A DNA stretch of 64,000 nt, taken from Paragonimus skrjabini miyazakii (taxonomy: Eukaryota; Platyhelminthes; Trematoda; Plagiorchiida; Troglotrematidae). Positions 13,860-27,261 of the stretch are shown here, piece by piece. Location of the stretch: positions 29,339 through 93,338 of the forward strand of contig JTDE01000945.1 in NCBI GenBank assembly GCA_014338405.1, given 5' to 3'. How positions within the stretch are numbered: position 1 is the first letter of the stretch; each line of letters opens with the position of its first letter. Both the position numbers and the translations under genes were made by a program. The notes under the pieces are model-generated. The model was not told where the DNA came from and made no database searches. It worked only from the letters and a program-made list of their open reading frames with translations.

Positions 13860-14147
13860 CTTGAGACTGGTCCTTTGGGTGAGAGACGATAAGTATCTAT
13901 GCAAAGAATGGTAACGACAGAATGGTTAGTAAAAAATGTGACGCCAGCTGTTTTATATATCGACCGGAAAAATAGTTTAGCAATGTTTCACAAATCGACG
14001 ACCAACTTAGCGAGTGTTAGGTCGTCAAAGATTGCGTTCAAACAAGTTGTTTCATGCGGTTCCAGTAAAAGGATGTGGTTGAAAAAAGTGGTTGAACTAT
14101 ACATGGAGGTTCCAAGCAGCGTTAACCTGTACAAACACCTAACTTGA
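13860..14147 (+). pseudogene. Fragment of an unidentified dispersed coding element (copy 1)
   Basis: The frame ending at 14,147 contains AMFHKSTTNLASV, then FKQVVSCGSSKRMW. A 20-base stretch at 13,980-13,999 is identical to 42,181-42,200. When the second site is translated in the same frame it gives AMFHKSTSLTRVSNQKQTVSCG, so the two share AMFHKST and a K-Q-x-V-S-C-G block with a length difference between them. Similarity at protein level beyond an exact DNA seed suggests two decayed copies of one coding repeat. I do not recognise the family. Confidence 0.4.
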
Positions 14148-16108
14148 GTTCGACTAATTGACCAACACAACTCTGGTTTAAAGCTTAGAGTTTAGCTGAG
14201 TCTGTCAGACTAAGTATCTGAACTTGACAGACACATGGCCAGACTGTTAGTAATCAGGTGACTAACGCAACAAACTTGAAAATGTCTGAGTACGTGGACT
14301 TCTGATAATCAGAATTATAACCGAATGGATTGACGTGGTCCATTCAGAGGATTTGACCAACAACTCCAAGTAGTCCGCTCGTAGTAAATACAACATATAA
14401 TGTCGGAAGTAACTCTCTTTTTAAGCAACACTTCAAGCGTAAAGATTTGAGATGCATCATATTAAATTGGTCACAAAAAGTCTCAGCATACCACGTACCA
14501 CTTGATTCATGTCATGTATAAGTAAGCTTAACAGGTTACAGCTTGCTAACCGAAGTGGTTTTCTGATTGTCATCGTGCTAGCGAAGAAATTCGTTGCTGA
14601 GGTGGAGGAGTTTCTGATCCGGGTTGGTTTTCAAAACGGGAAACATTTACCATGATTAACCGTGAGATCTGTCTTGTAGTATAACCTTACACATGACCCG
14701 GATTTGAATTCCGGTTAATGTCTGCATGTACGAGTGCATTAAACACGACCAAATTAGCACATCTAGACCTCCAGACTCTTCTTTTTGTCAGGAATGCTCA
14801 AACTGCTGATTTGTGGTATCCCTGACAGAAGAGTTTTCAGGCTATTGTCAACAGATGTTCTTCGTAATCTAACTGTCGGTCAACTCCACTCGAGTCGCTT
14901 AAACGTATGCATAACGCGGCGGGTGAGTAAGCCATCCAACTAGGACGTTGGTCGAGATACGGAACTAGGCAGACACTAGTTCACACCACTTACTCCATTA
15001 ACAAAAAAAATAGACCCATTCAGGTTAACCCCTGCTATCTCAAAAGCAACCACGATTAGCCTGTTGCAGCTAAATATGAGGTTTCTAGACTGAGGATTTT
15101 GTTTGTCTATCAGTCGCTTACGGCTGGCAGTATATGATAAGACGCCATTGCTGCGTCTTTTTAAGAATCGTTTTTAAACCCAGTCATGTAAATCCATTTT
15201 CGCTCTGGTTCCAAGAGAGTTAACAAGCATGCCTACATCCTTATTGTATTCATTACATTTATCAGTTACCGCTTCACAGTTAACCAAATTATCGACTGTT
15301 CTAGCTCCTTTCAGTAAATAGTACTCCCATTATATAAGATCAGTGTTTCTCGAAGTGGACGTTAAAGGTCAAATGTCAGTATTCGCTAAAGCACAAATCT
15401 TACAAAACAGAAAACTGTAATGAACCAAAGGTTTCTTCTTGGATCATCATATCCAAATGGTCAGGTCAGCTACTTGTTAGTTTATTTAACACATGTGGGT
15501 ATATGATGGATGTGGTCTATATACTGATTTTTTCAATAACCATACAGTCTCAAAAAGACGGAAAATTGCACGTAGTAAGGTAGAATGCACGCAATATTAG
15601 CTGGTCGTGCATCTAAGCATGGTTATGAAAATGTCGCTCAGCAGATCATCCATATTCAATGCACCAAGAAACTGATTCTTCAGTAGTCTAATAGTTTTAG
15701 TGAAAGGCCTGCTTCATGCCAGGACCTCAAGTTTTCCGGATTGTGTCTGTATAGTTTGTAATCATTTTCTAGTAGTATAAGTGAGCTTGTTCATGAAATA
15801 AAAGAATTGTTTTTGGCTCACAGAATTTAGTTACAAAGGACCGCTTTTTAGCAGTTTAACTCTCGGTTCTGTAGATCCTTGAATGTGTCCACGTCCACAG
15901 ATATGTTTACTTCGGAGTATTCAACTTTGGATCTATTGTTAGTTATAAAGTAGAAATACTTTGTATGCGCTCAATAAACTCAGTCAGAACCGTTTTACGT
16001 TTTGAATTAGTTATAGCTAAGTCGACGTTCTCATGATGCCACGGAACAATCTTTCGTGATGCTAGCTCCGGGGTTCATACACCCAAGGTTTCCCCAGCCT
16101 TATATTAA
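14148..16108. other. No gene recognised
   Basis: Nothing supportable. If the LTR-like segment to the right is a 5' LTR on the minus strand, this would be its internal region, but I could not read gag or pol motifs here. Confidence 0.4.
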
Positions 16109-16450
16109 CACGGATCGGAAGTCACAGTGAGAAGACGGTGAATCTGCAAACAAACTTTATTAATTTATTTACTCACCGTACACAAGCGGACTTCAACGCA
16201 ACGAATTAGGGCGCTAGGAAGCTGGACTTGAGAGAACCTTCAGCACAACCGCACGGCAGCCGCCAGAGAGGACGAATGTCAACGGAAGTTCCAGTTGACC
16301 TTCAGGATTCAAACAAGTGTCGGCATGGTTGGGCAGCGTTCCCAACGGTAGTAGCTAAAACATTGTTATCCTAGTGAATGTAGCCTACATTGGTAGAGAT
16401 GGCGCAGATTCCTTCTACAGCCACGAGTAAAACTGCGATACCTACACCAA
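16109..16450 (-). mobile_element. LTR-like segment with possible primer-binding site
   Basis: On the minus strand a GC-richer block (about 16,450-16,180) is followed by AATAAATTAATAAAG (plus-strand 16,155-16,170), a T-rich stretch, and then at 16,128-16,109 CTGTGACTTCCGATCCGTG. The last string resembles, with a few changes, the tRNA-Trp-type primer-binding site used by CsRn1-like gypsy elements of trematodes. The order of GC-rich R/U5-like DNA, polyadenylation signal, then PBS-like site is what the 3' part of a 5' LTR looks like. Borders are approximate, the left (U3) end is not defined, and no second LTR was found. It could be a solo or truncated LTR. Confidence 0.4.
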
Positions 16451-19400
16451 CACACTAACTTTGATGTTAGTGGTTTGTTGCAAATTTATATTCACAAGTT
16501 AATGTGAGCCAGGGCGATGGTACTGGCGAGGCAACTCTCACTCCGCGGGGAGTTTAGGATTTTGGGGACGTCGAAGGTGATCTCACTACAAATCTATCGT
16601 AACTGGTCTAATTTGTTGCAATAAGAAAAGAGAACAAGTTAAAGTGGTGATCTTAATTTTCCGAATCACCGAGACTGTCGCTCTCTATGTAAACAGGTTG
16701 CGATGTTTCGTTCTCAGGTTTATCAAATAATGTACGATCGTCGGGACAACTCACATCCTCGGCCAAAATTTCAACCAAGGGGAATATGTCACGTGAAGAA
16801 TATTGTTTCTGTTTGGAAGGCAGGTTGCTTAATAACTAACAATTCCTCGTGTATTACAAGCATGTCACCGGCCAGAACTTGGGACCTTCTACTTGGCACA
16901 TCAGCAGTTGTAAACCCAGCATTTGTTCGACACGAATCACTACCCCGGCGTACGCCACTGAGTTGATGGCAGGTAACCTATTTCTTGCTGGTAACATTCG
17001 TTTGACTTCTGAGTATGCCAATCTGAAACATCACGACAGAATCAACCATGGCCTGTTAATAAGTTCTGAGAAAATCAAACCGTATATTCAGATGGCATTC
17101 CCACGTGTATTGTTTTGGTACCATTAAGTTGTGCTCAACTTTTCACCACGAATGTTAATCAACCGCAGATTTCTGTAATCTGAATTGTATCTGTCGAAGG
17201 GTTGTTAGAAAGCGGTTTGGTTTGGTTTCAGTCGCCTGGTTTTACAATCAGACTCAATTCACATTTTTTGCTGGTGTGACCACGAAGCCAAACATTTTCA
17301 CTCATTTTTTCAAGTCATTTAGCTTTTCCCCCGATGAAATAGCCCGACGAATCCTCATTGCTTAACGTCCTGTTCAGTTTCTTTTAAGCTGGAGGGGAAA
17401 AATTGAGGTCATAACTCAGGCAACACATCTTTTTATGAGTGTGAACATCTACCAAGACAAAGTCGACTAACCATTCTATATTTGTTTATTATTGTTGAAG
17501 CAGCCAAGATGTGTTGGCCAGCGAATTTCCGATCGTTATCATACCGGGTGCGATTCGACAGAGCTGTTGCGAGTGAAGTTACCATCGTTATTTAATAATT
17601 CACTCACTGGATGCATTAAAACTCACCAATTTCGACTGAATCTAGATAAGTAACATTAGAATTGACCTTCATAAAATTCTCAAAGCAGCATGTATTTTAG
17701 TAAAAATCTGTAAAGTAAAATAATTAAATGTACCAAATGACTTCTACTTGGTATCACCTACAGGCTTGATTGGAACCCCTCTGTTTTCAACAAATGACAT
17801 GGTCATTACGATTCACATCACAATCGGAACTCAAGCCTTTGTTTTTCAATCACTATTTTAGGCAGGCATGGTATCTCTGTAACTGATTGAACGTTGAAGT
17901 TCGTTTTTTAAAAGTTCCATAATCGTGCAATGAAAATCGGTTTATTGATTTCATGTGAAAAAATGTTTGACAATCTAAAAGCCGATCGATCCATTTCTGC
18001 AATAAACTGAACTAAACATCTCAAGCCATACATTTTTTGAATATCACAAACAGAAATGTTGAATGTAAAAACGTTGCGAGAACAGTTAGTCCCAGATACC
18101 ATAAACAAAGTGGTGGACAGCTGTTTCGAGCTGATTGGGTCTCAGCAGCATGACACAGGCCTAAGAATCGAACCTTTGACCCAAAATATGTGGTAGATTG
18201 TAGTCCAGTCACTTATCTACATGATCATAGGGTCGCTTGTGAGTGAAGATAAGCGCAGCAGCCAAATAAACTAGCAGATAAGTTGTTTTTTGTAAAGCAG
18301 AATTTGTTACAGTACTGGAACGTATCGATGGGCATTTGATTTTAAATCTGGTCATTTTTATTCCATGTATTATTTGTTTCGACCCCTTCAGGTGCCCCAA
18401 AGTGAACAGGATGCGGTTCGGTTACCGTGTATAGGAAAGTCTGAATAAAAAAGTGGGTATGTTTCTTCCAACTGAAGAAATAAACGAATGCATTGATCGT
18501 AAAAATACTGGAAGAGAACGGACTATTTCTTCTGATAGTTCCCACACTATATCTCGATCGAAAAACGTATGACAATAGAGGCAACAGGCAACAAAGTAGG
18601 AATGTTTGACAAAATGAAAAGACTTGAAAACCTCAACAGTTTTCTGATGCACACGAATGAACACTGACGTGCGATCAATCCAGTTAATTACAATTGTAAA
18701 AACAGCTAGCATCAAACATTTAAGTGTTTTACAGGACAGGCTTGAAACGAATTCCATGCATGTTGAATTTTGACCGTGCTCTTTGAATAGGATACGTTTT
18801 TAAGGGGTTTCAGAAGCGAATTCTGAGACAGCCGCTATGTGATCAGTTAAAAGCAAGCAAGTAACGTGCTGCTTGTTAAAAGTTTTCGTGTAAGAATTTT
18901 ATCGAAATAACACAATATCGCAATTTTAGGCCAGATTGTCTGAAACAACGCGACTCGTTCGTGTGACTAAAAATCCAACCAACGGTGGTTGGGCTGCCGT
19001 GAACTCATGCCCGGTGTATGTTAGAGAACTACCAGTGATGGTCGCGGTAACGCTACTCGTAGTGCTACCATTACTGCTGCCTCGAATATGCTGACTCTTT
19101 CGACCTGGTAGACTACTGGCCTACGAAGGGTAAACCGACAATGGAGAGATGAGTGCATTAGGCGTGTGCACGTCAACTTGTTTAGATAGTTTTCATTTGT
19201 ATAAACGAACGATCTGGGCGTCGGATAACACATGCCCATTCTTGTCAAGCATTCAAGTCAATGTGCTCTTACTAGTTGTTTGATTTCGTGTTTAAATTTT
19301 AATTTCGTCTTTATTCATTATTCTACATAAAAATCAACAATAACTGGCTTTATCTTTGAACGTTTGCACAATATATCCTATATTTTCTCCTAATGTACTT

Positions 19401-19702
19401 TCATAACAACTGTATGATTTCCTGATGAAGAGCATATCATCAGACAATGTATCTAATTATCGGTTTTGAGATATGAGAAGTTCGCGTTAATCTTAGTCAA
19501 CTGCTTGGTTATTCAGAATAGGACGGTTGTGATTAAAATACCTCCACCCTGGTACTCCGGCATAGGGCTTATAGTGGCTATCGTGTGTGCGAACGAAGTC
19601 ACGAGTGGCTCAATGTGGTTTATTTTTGGATGTTGTACCATGCAAATCGCGACATTGACAAACAGGTTGCTCCAGTGAAAGACAGCTGAACCACCCGGGA
19701 GT
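16451..19702. other. No gene recognised
   Basis: Overlapping frames of 60-111 codons on both strands (for example 16,703-17,127 plus, 18,342-18,757 minus), none with a motif or clear splice borders. Confidence 0.4.
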
Positions 19703-20005
19703 GTGCATCATTGTCCAAAGATTCAAGGTCCGATTGATTCAATCTGTACAAGAAAATTCAAAGCAACACTTGAATTGGTTTATACAATAAAAGTGAATCT
19801 AGTAGAAATTGCAGACCTACACATTGTTATTGGTAGAATAATCAGTGACAACCACACAAAAATATTTACTGGCAATGACTTTTATCATCCAGCAAAGTGG
19901 CATGCTATCTGTATATTTAGTTCAGAGAATTGGCAAGTCAACTGTGTTTTATATTCCAGTTCGGGCAAGTGGACCAATTTCACATTTTCGTTGAAAACAG
20001 ATTGA
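19703..20005 (+). CDS. Weak candidate exon, unknown protein
   Basis: The 100-codon frame includes IADLHIVIGRIISDN, then FYHPAKWHAICIFSSENW and VLYSSSGKW, a pattern of alternating hydrophobic and polar residues with W/C spacing loosely like a beta-sandwich (LamG or pentraxin-type) domain. It ends in TGA shortly before a donor-like CTCTG|GTAAGC at about 20,019. No strong acceptor is visible upstream. The LamG resemblance is speculative, and chance is a real alternative. Confidence 0.2.
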   Translation: MHHCPKIQGPIDSICTRKFKATLELVYTIKVNLVEIADLHIVIGRIISDNHTKIFTGNDFYHPAKWHAICIFSSENWQVNCVLYSSSGKWTNFTFSLKTD

Positions 20006-23000
20006 ACTCTGGTAAGCTGTACAAGCATCATCAGGCCTTGCAACAAATTATTATAGACCATTTTATAAAAGGAGTCTAATCATTGTGTTTCTGACAGGAT
20101 GGTCCATTTGTTTCCTCCCATCACGTAGAATAACACAGTGTGGTCAATATAACCAAAGCTGAAAACTTAGAAGTCAAACTTTATTTTACTTCCAATTAGT
20201 AGTAAATGAACAATGGGCAACCCACTGCAACTGCTTAAGGTAAACCTCCTTACTAGATGTTCCCCTCATGATACGTCAGATTAAGCGTAACCAAGAAGCT
20301 GTAAACATTAGTGTATCCAGTTAGAGTTTGGATACCTGAACAGTGGAGAACAATGCCACCTAACTTACGCCACTCTTACTGCAATACAATATTCCTTCAA
20401 TTATCCATCAACAAATCCGCCCGACCGTTTAGTTTACTGCAAAGCCAATACTGATAACGAGCCATGTTCCCGATTCCAGTTACATCCTTTGTCAAGGTAT
20501 CATCGTAAGTAGGCATTTTAATTTTCCGAGGTCTAGCTAGTTCACAATTCAACAACCATACTTGTGCAGGCAGAAAATGTTGGCAGTGCTGTCGAAAATA
20601 TAAAGGCTTTTAGTCCCTTCCTGCTATCACAATAAACTGTCATGTAGTGTTCAGTATTTTGTATAACTTGTCTTGAGTTTTCAGCTGTAACAGTCCAGGA
20701 GCGTCATCTTGGGATCCATAACCTCCTTGTATATTATTCTTATATGGTTTAAATACATGAACAGAGAGTTCATCACTTTTCCCTCATGTAGCTTTGGCCC
20801 TTGGAACGAAAAGTTTTTATTAACCGGCGGGTTGCTCTTTCCAACAATTGTGACCGATGGTTTATGAAATAAACAATTGAACAGCCTGGAGGTGGATCAA
20901 GGTCACACAGCATAGTCAGAAATCGCAAGCGACGGATCTCCCTGAGCCATTGCACGTTCGAAATAATTAGGTTGCACCAGCATCAGATACGTGCGTGATT
21001 TGAAAGCACGCCCCGTGAGTGCATTATATAATCCCAACCCATCAAGAACACCCACTGGACGAAGGAATAACGGATAAAAAAGTTGCTAGAAGTCACGTGA
21101 TGTGTTCCCTTCAGATGCCATATTTCCTTTTTTATTAGTCGACAAGCTAACAACCACTTGCCATGCACCAGAAACGGCTGAGACGTTATTACAAACACAT
21201 AATCATAGTGACCACCCAAGGGACGTCTTATCAGCATCACGTACGCTGAATAATCGAGCGCACAACCCTACGGTAGTTTAATCACTCATCTTCTAATCTA
21301 CACATTGGCTGACAGATGAGATCATATAAAAGAAAAGACGTAAAGTTTGGCAATTATGTAGATACAAATAAACCACTAATTAATGAAAGCTGCTATGACA
21401 GTCGATACATACAATTGTCACTCTTGGTAATCATTGGGTTCTAACACCAAAAGTGGTACTCACCAGTCACTAACAAGACAGTCTTGACATTAATGGGCAC
21501 GTCGATGCCAGATCACTCATTAGATTTCTTTGACCGTCAGTTCTTGCTGAACAGCCCCCGGTGTAAAAGAAATTCTGACAACATACGGGGTAATCATCGT
21601 ATTAATTGTATACTGTGCATTCCGTTATGAATATCATTTATACCTTTTTAAGTACATCCGTATGAAGGGAACTTACAATAAATTTGTTAAAACAAAAGGA
21701 TTCCTTGATAGACGTTATGTGCGTCTAGATTTTAAATTCATATGTATACGATTAGCAGTCGTTAATTTTCAGCAAGCTTTCTTAAATTTTGTATCAGACG
21801 AGCGAATTATGAAGCAAACACTTTCATTCCCAGACGTTTCATAACGCTGAGTGCCCCGCTAGATTAGACTATCATACTGTCACTCAAAATATATTTAAAT
21901 AATAGCATTTATGAAACATTTCACCTGCTTTGGGATGATTGATTTTTCCACCGGTAAAAATATATGTCTAGAATGCTACTATTGTCACCTGATCACTGGG
22001 GATTTATTTTAAGGGATGGCAAACCAAGAAGGAAGGCTGACAGAATATTTCCGTGTAAACAAATGGGTTAAACTAAAAAAAACCAGCGTATGTAAATTTG
22101 CTTAGTGACTTCATTCATTTAAATCCTGAAACGTGACGCCTTGAAGAAAATGTAAAATATTTCCGGCCTCTTCTAACTTAGGAAAATCTGGACACTGGTG
22201 GTTGACCGTTTTAGTCGATTTGTCAGCAGAAAAATTGCAGACATTTAGCTTTCGAAAGCTGAATTTCGCACATATTTGTTCACAACTTCTGCATTCTTAC
22301 ATAATTTTTTTGGATGAAAGCAATGTACTGACTTCGTACTACATTTAGATTTCAAAAAACCGTATCTCTACTTTTGGAGCGGATTGTGTCCTTCAAAAAA
22401 GGACTGCTACCCACTAACCTGTTATCCCCTTATTTGATATGACCAATTGATCATAAGTAAACAGTCTGCTTCAACCGCTTATGAGTAGCAGTCATGCAGT
22501 CCTACCGTCTAGTTATCCAACATTGGAGATTTTCAGTTAACTTATTTCAAAGAATTAGTTTAATTGTTTGGTTTAATTGATTTGATTACTGTGATCTCCC
22601 GCAGTTTAATTTACTGAATTGTGATTTTGGGTACTGATTTGGAATTCGGTATGTTGAAGTGTAAAACGTGATCAAATCTGTTTAGAATTTTCATTTTGAG
22701 TTAAATTCTTGATAAATTGGTTATTGGCTTGCTCATACTCTGCAAGTGATGTGCCATGAAATCCCTCCAACCATGAAACGTTAATCGAATGAAAGGGCTT
22801 GGTAACACGATGACTGAAATTTTAACGGATAGAAAGAGCACCAGCATTGGTTAAAACATAGTCACTTACGTATAGGACGTGAACAAGTGACCCGAGAAGG
22901 AGCCAACTATACGATTGCACGTTGTGTCACCGTCTGATTAGCATATCAGTCGCATCCAAAGCCTAACTAATTGATTGTTCCACAAAACCTTCATGGCGAA

Positions 23001-23837
23001 CCGTTGCAAACTACGATTCTTTCCATCATCAGTGTTTCGTCCACAAAGGTTAACAATGCTAAAAATATTAACTTCCCGAAGAATGGAATCCGGTATTTCT
23101 TATTAGTCGTTCCACTTCACAGCGTAGCATCCGAATACACCCATTTCACGACAAGTTCAAGCAAACAAAACCTGATCATTTCTGCGATGAAATAACTGCA
23201 CCAAAACTGTGTTTTGTACCAATTTCGCAAATGCCAACAGATCGATATTTTATTCGTCAACTGGACATAGGTATCAGCTGACTTAAGTCAGTCGTACTCG
23301 TTGCATTACTGCACCATGGTGAGCGGTTTTTTGTCTGTCCAACGGGTGAGCCATTAGCATTGGATTGTACTCGTCTGTGTTTCCCGAGTTGCCTTTAGAA
23401 CTAGCCTGAACTAACATGGAATAAATAATCTGGTTTCGCTCTACATCGGAAAATGAAGGTTCGTATCCGTTACTTTTACATAAAAAAACTAAGTTGCAAA
23501 AATTCTTTACTGATAACACTGAAGGTGCGTGCAAATCACGGGCGAAACTTCTGCACGTGGCTTTGAAAATCAACAGTTTCGAGATACCGAATATCTAGAA
23601 ATAGTTAACAAGCTTATGGAGAATAGCAACTGTGTTAGTATCTTGGCCTTTGTACTCAAACCTATATGCTCAAAATGATGGTGTCACCTTGTCTGATAAT
23701 TAAACGTGTGCCATCTAAATGCCAAGCTCGCTGAGCAAATGAATATGTGCATAGGTTCGATCTCTGGGACGTGTCAATTTATATGGTTTAGTAAAAGTTA
23801 CTTACACAAAAAGCTTGACCACCCACAACAATTAATA
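20006..23837. other. No gene recognised
   Basis: Short frames only, uniform AT-rich composition, no repeat shared with other parts of the window that I noticed. Confidence 0.4.
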
Positions 23838-24124
23838 AATTTCAAGTTGATCGCAATTGTCACATTCCCACAGACTTTCGAAAAGAAGCACTAGACTCGA
23901 GTTTCGCTCTCATTAGAGCTCGTCACTAGTACATATCATCGCCACTGCCGGGACTAGAACCAGGGACAAGCTGTTCAGGAGGCAACCGCGTTAACCACTC
24001 CGCCAATGACCTCACGTTAGACACGACCGAATTATCTTATGTGAACACTCAAACACTTTCGCATGCGAGTAATGATCAGATTGCCCGATCGCCTCGAGTG
24101 GAGACACAGTTACTGTCTGTTAAC
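23838..24124 (-). repeat. tRNA-derived SINE, left arm of inverted pair
   Basis: Minus-oriented copy of the element in the right arm (24,158-24,480). The RNA polymerase III boxes are readable on the minus strand: an A-box-like TGGCGGAGTGGTTAACGCGG (complement of about 23,986-24,005) and a B-box-like GGTTCTAGTCC (23,951-23,961). The arm is similar to the right arm over nearly its whole length, but lacks short stretches present there (near CCAGTCGGTCCATTT). The inner border is the near-perfect pair around gacacagttactgtct. Confidence 0.75.
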
Positions 24125-24157
24125 TCCGGCCGATAACCCTACGATTAGGACTTTCTA

Positions 24158-24480
24158 GTTAAAAGACAGTAACTGTGTCTCCTATCGATATGATCAGGCA
24201 ACCTGATCATTACTCACAAGCGAAAGTGGTTGAGTGTTCACATATGATTATTCGGTCATGCCTAATGTGAGGTCAATGGCGCAGTGGTAAACACGGTTGC
24301 CTGATGAACAGCGTGGTCGTGGTTCTAGCCCCGGCAGTGACGAGGATATGCACTATTGACGGGCTCTAATCAGAGCGAAACTCGAGTCTAGTGCTTCGTT
24401 TCGAAATGGACCGACTGGAAAGTCTATGGGAATGCGACAGCTGCGATCAATTGTGGGTGATGTTTAACTTGAAACTAACC
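24158..24480 (+). repeat. tRNA-derived SINE, right arm of inverted pair
   Basis: Plus-oriented copy with A-box-like TGGCGCAGTGGTAAACACGG (24,277-24,296) and B-box GGTTCTAGCCC (24,321-24,331), about the spacing found in tRNA genes, followed by a conserved tail with CGAAACTCGAGTCTAGTGCT. The tRNA-related part sits internally, with about 110 bases of conserved leader before it. Pol III transcription is possible in principle but the A-box region has lost a base relative to the left arm. A 33-base spacer (24,125-24,157) separates it from its inverted partner. Confidence 0.75.
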
Positions 24481-26426
24481 AAATCCCCGACTACTCATCA
24501 AAATAAAAAGTTATCCATTTATCAAAATTTGCAACTAATGAATCAAAACAAATCTTGAAATAGTTCCAGCATACTAAGTGCAATTTAGTTGCGAGTCAGC
24601 GTGAACTCAGATCAATGAGTTTTTGAACAACCTAATTTTTCAAGTTATCTTATTAATATTAAGATCTTTATTCATTCTAATCAACCGACCATGCGGCCTT
24701 CTACGGATTAAGGCCTAGGAGTCACGGAGAGACCGATATGAATACTTTGGTAGCTGCGGTCAACCGGAATGTCTTGGTCATATTCTTCGATCGCGCTAAA
24801 TCGCACATGATATGGATTGTGTTCAGCACAACCGCGTGGCTGCAAAAAGGTTGACAGCATTATGCTGTCTACAAAGGTCTGTTAGTACCAAAGCCAAATT
24901 CATTCATCGCGTGTGACGCTGTCTTGATTTGTGACGACAAAGCTGCCATGTAAGACATCAATATATTGAATTACTTACGAAGCCAGGCAGTTTGGGCTGA
25001 CAGGAATAGAAAACGTATGAATGACTTCCATAATAATGCCACTAACTCAATCCTCCATACGTTGGGCCGTCGAATAGAATTAATCCCTAATACGCATGTA
25101 GTCATACATACAGTGGATAATTCTGACTTTCTCAACTTCTGTCATTCTTTGACTGTGATTACCAAGTTACTCATTTCCTGATATTTATCCAGTGAGTATT
25201 CTAGGCTGCCCAAAAGTTTATGACACCTTCATGCGGGAGGCTCGGCATTGACTGTTACACTAATACGAATTGGTATTTTATTGTCCGACTGCATAAGTGT
25301 TGATTTTGTTATCACTCCGGTGTCCTAGTAATCGACAGATCTAGCGATACTGTCTTACTATTTTTCGCCCGTTTTCTTGCTTTTTACTTACATCTAACGG
25401 TACAATTTGACCAAATGACTCTGGTGTTGTTTGCCTTGTTCATTCCCACTGATAGAATACGTCCGTCTGATTCCCATGAAACAACGTGCATACGACAGCC
25501 AGAATATTTAGAATTCATCTTTTTTGTTTGTCTTAAAAATGTTTCTCACTTTTTCGCGTTCTATCAACGAAAGGGGTTTGAGAAAAATCCACTCATCAAA
25601 ATACATCATGATAGTAGACGGTCCCTGATCACTTTTAGACTATAACCCCAGTTTCAGATAAGTGGTGCCCTATATCAGTATTCCAGCGTTTTACTGAGTT
25701 GCTTGCAGATTAATAGTTCTGATCAGACTATTTCTAACAGTAGAGCTCAGAGAACTCCTATTAAAACGTAAGCAGTATTGAATAGTTTGTATTGGAAACA
25801 AGCTGCTATACAAATTTCACTAAGTCATTACATATTGAGTCATAAGCTAAGTTACCATATCTTCAGCTCTATGCAAGACTGACTGTTCACGGAGAACGGT
25901 TATTCCAGAAGTATCAGTTAGTATTGTCATTATTGTGTTCATTCCCAAAGCAGAATACCTACAACGATACCAAGACTGCTCCTAATAAAGAGTGTATCTT
26001 TTGAAGCGGAGCAGTATTTGACTCAGTGTAAACATCATGTTTATTGATGAGTAACCTTCTACTATTTCTATTAATTTCAGAAAACTCTGATGTCTTGTAG
26101 CTACAATTTTCAAGTTATTGACAGCGTTGTTAAGTTGAAACAATCACTGTGCTTGCAAGGTACTTGGGGCAATACAAAGCTAGCACTAACGGTAAGGTTT
26201 AAAATCAGTTTTTTAAATACTGTAAACTTCTCTGATTGGTATAAAAGCTGATCAGATATCCTCATTTTACTTGTAACTTTTTGACAAAGTCTCGTTAGTC
26301 AAGTCAAACTTTTGTCGCACTTGAAAACAACTTTGATCCACATAATTCGATAAGCATTCACATTTGATCGCAGATTTTGAATTCAGATGAAATATTTAAT
26401 AACACTGTTTTGCACAGGAGACCTCT
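24481..26426. other. No gene recognised
   Basis: Contains a frame at 24,966-25,181 (AVWADRNRKRMNDFHNNATN and onward) that looks protein-like but lacks a good acceptor, and a short hairpin GACAGCATTATGCTGTC near 24,853. Nothing firmer. Confidence 0.35.
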
Positions 26427-26560
26427 ATTTAAGTTTCGCGTTCGTTAGAACTCATTAAAATGTTACATTCTCGCCGTCATCAAGATTTGAGTTCTTGTTC
26501 ATGCGGTTGTTAGGCGACTATGGTAACCAGCGGACTCCTCACCTCATACTTAGCAAAACA
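26427..26560 (-). repeat. Degraded copy of the 24-kb SINE family
   Basis: Follows the left arm of the 24-kb pair in order and spacing: aagtttcgcgttcgttagaa, tcgccgtcat, the B-box remnant, gcggttgttaggcgactatg, then the A-box remnant and cctcacctcatacttag. Divergence is high and both Pol III boxes are damaged, so this is an old inactive copy. Confidence 0.55.
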
Positions 26561-27261
26561 GAAGTTGGATAGTTTCTAAAACCTCACTTACATGTGAGGC
26601 CTAACAGTCGAAGTGAAAACCCAATGGAATAGTTCTTATAACGTTAATAGGGATATAGCAAACCCAAGGCCTAAAGTTAAAGCTCCCTGTGAACGCCGTG
26701 ATAACATCTCCGACGCCAGATTGTCGCCATGGTTACCAGACCGTTTGGAAGTGAAGCACTATATGAACATGAGCTACTAATGTGCAATGATGCTGTAGCT
26801 ATCTAGAAGGTTCTTGTTTCTTTATCCTATCACTGTTCCTCACATTTCCTGATATTTTTAACCATATACCTCGATCTAATCCGTTAAACTATAGCTTTCT
26901 TTGTTTGGATCTTTGAAGCCAATAGAAGGGCTGATAACGGTCAAAGAGGGTGGTTTGTCACGTTCATTTCACGAAGTCCTTGGCATACAGAGTCGGAATG
27001 TGTTGTTCCTAGAGATCCAGAAATGTCTGCTCGTGGTATATTTTTTGGGGTGTTTGCGGTTGGCAAATTCCTTCCTTATGGTATATTTCCTCAAAAAATC
27101 TGTATGTAGTACGTGGGCAGCATGAAACAGCTGCCGCCTGGGCCTATACAGACAATCAGCGTTATTGCATATTGACTGCTGAGGCATATCTTCCTATTGG
27201 AGCACACATTTGAAGTACACATTTGTAATTCACAACGTTTTCATCCTGTGCACCTTTACAG
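26561..27261. other. No gene recognised
   Basis: Frames on both strands at about 26,900-27,190 look mildly protein-like but overlap one another and lack clear splice borders, so neither is called. Confidence 0.35.

Noticed and set aside
19421..19460. CTGATGA near 19.42 kb as another hammerhead core
   Set aside because: No GAAA at the correct spacing and no stem II pairing.
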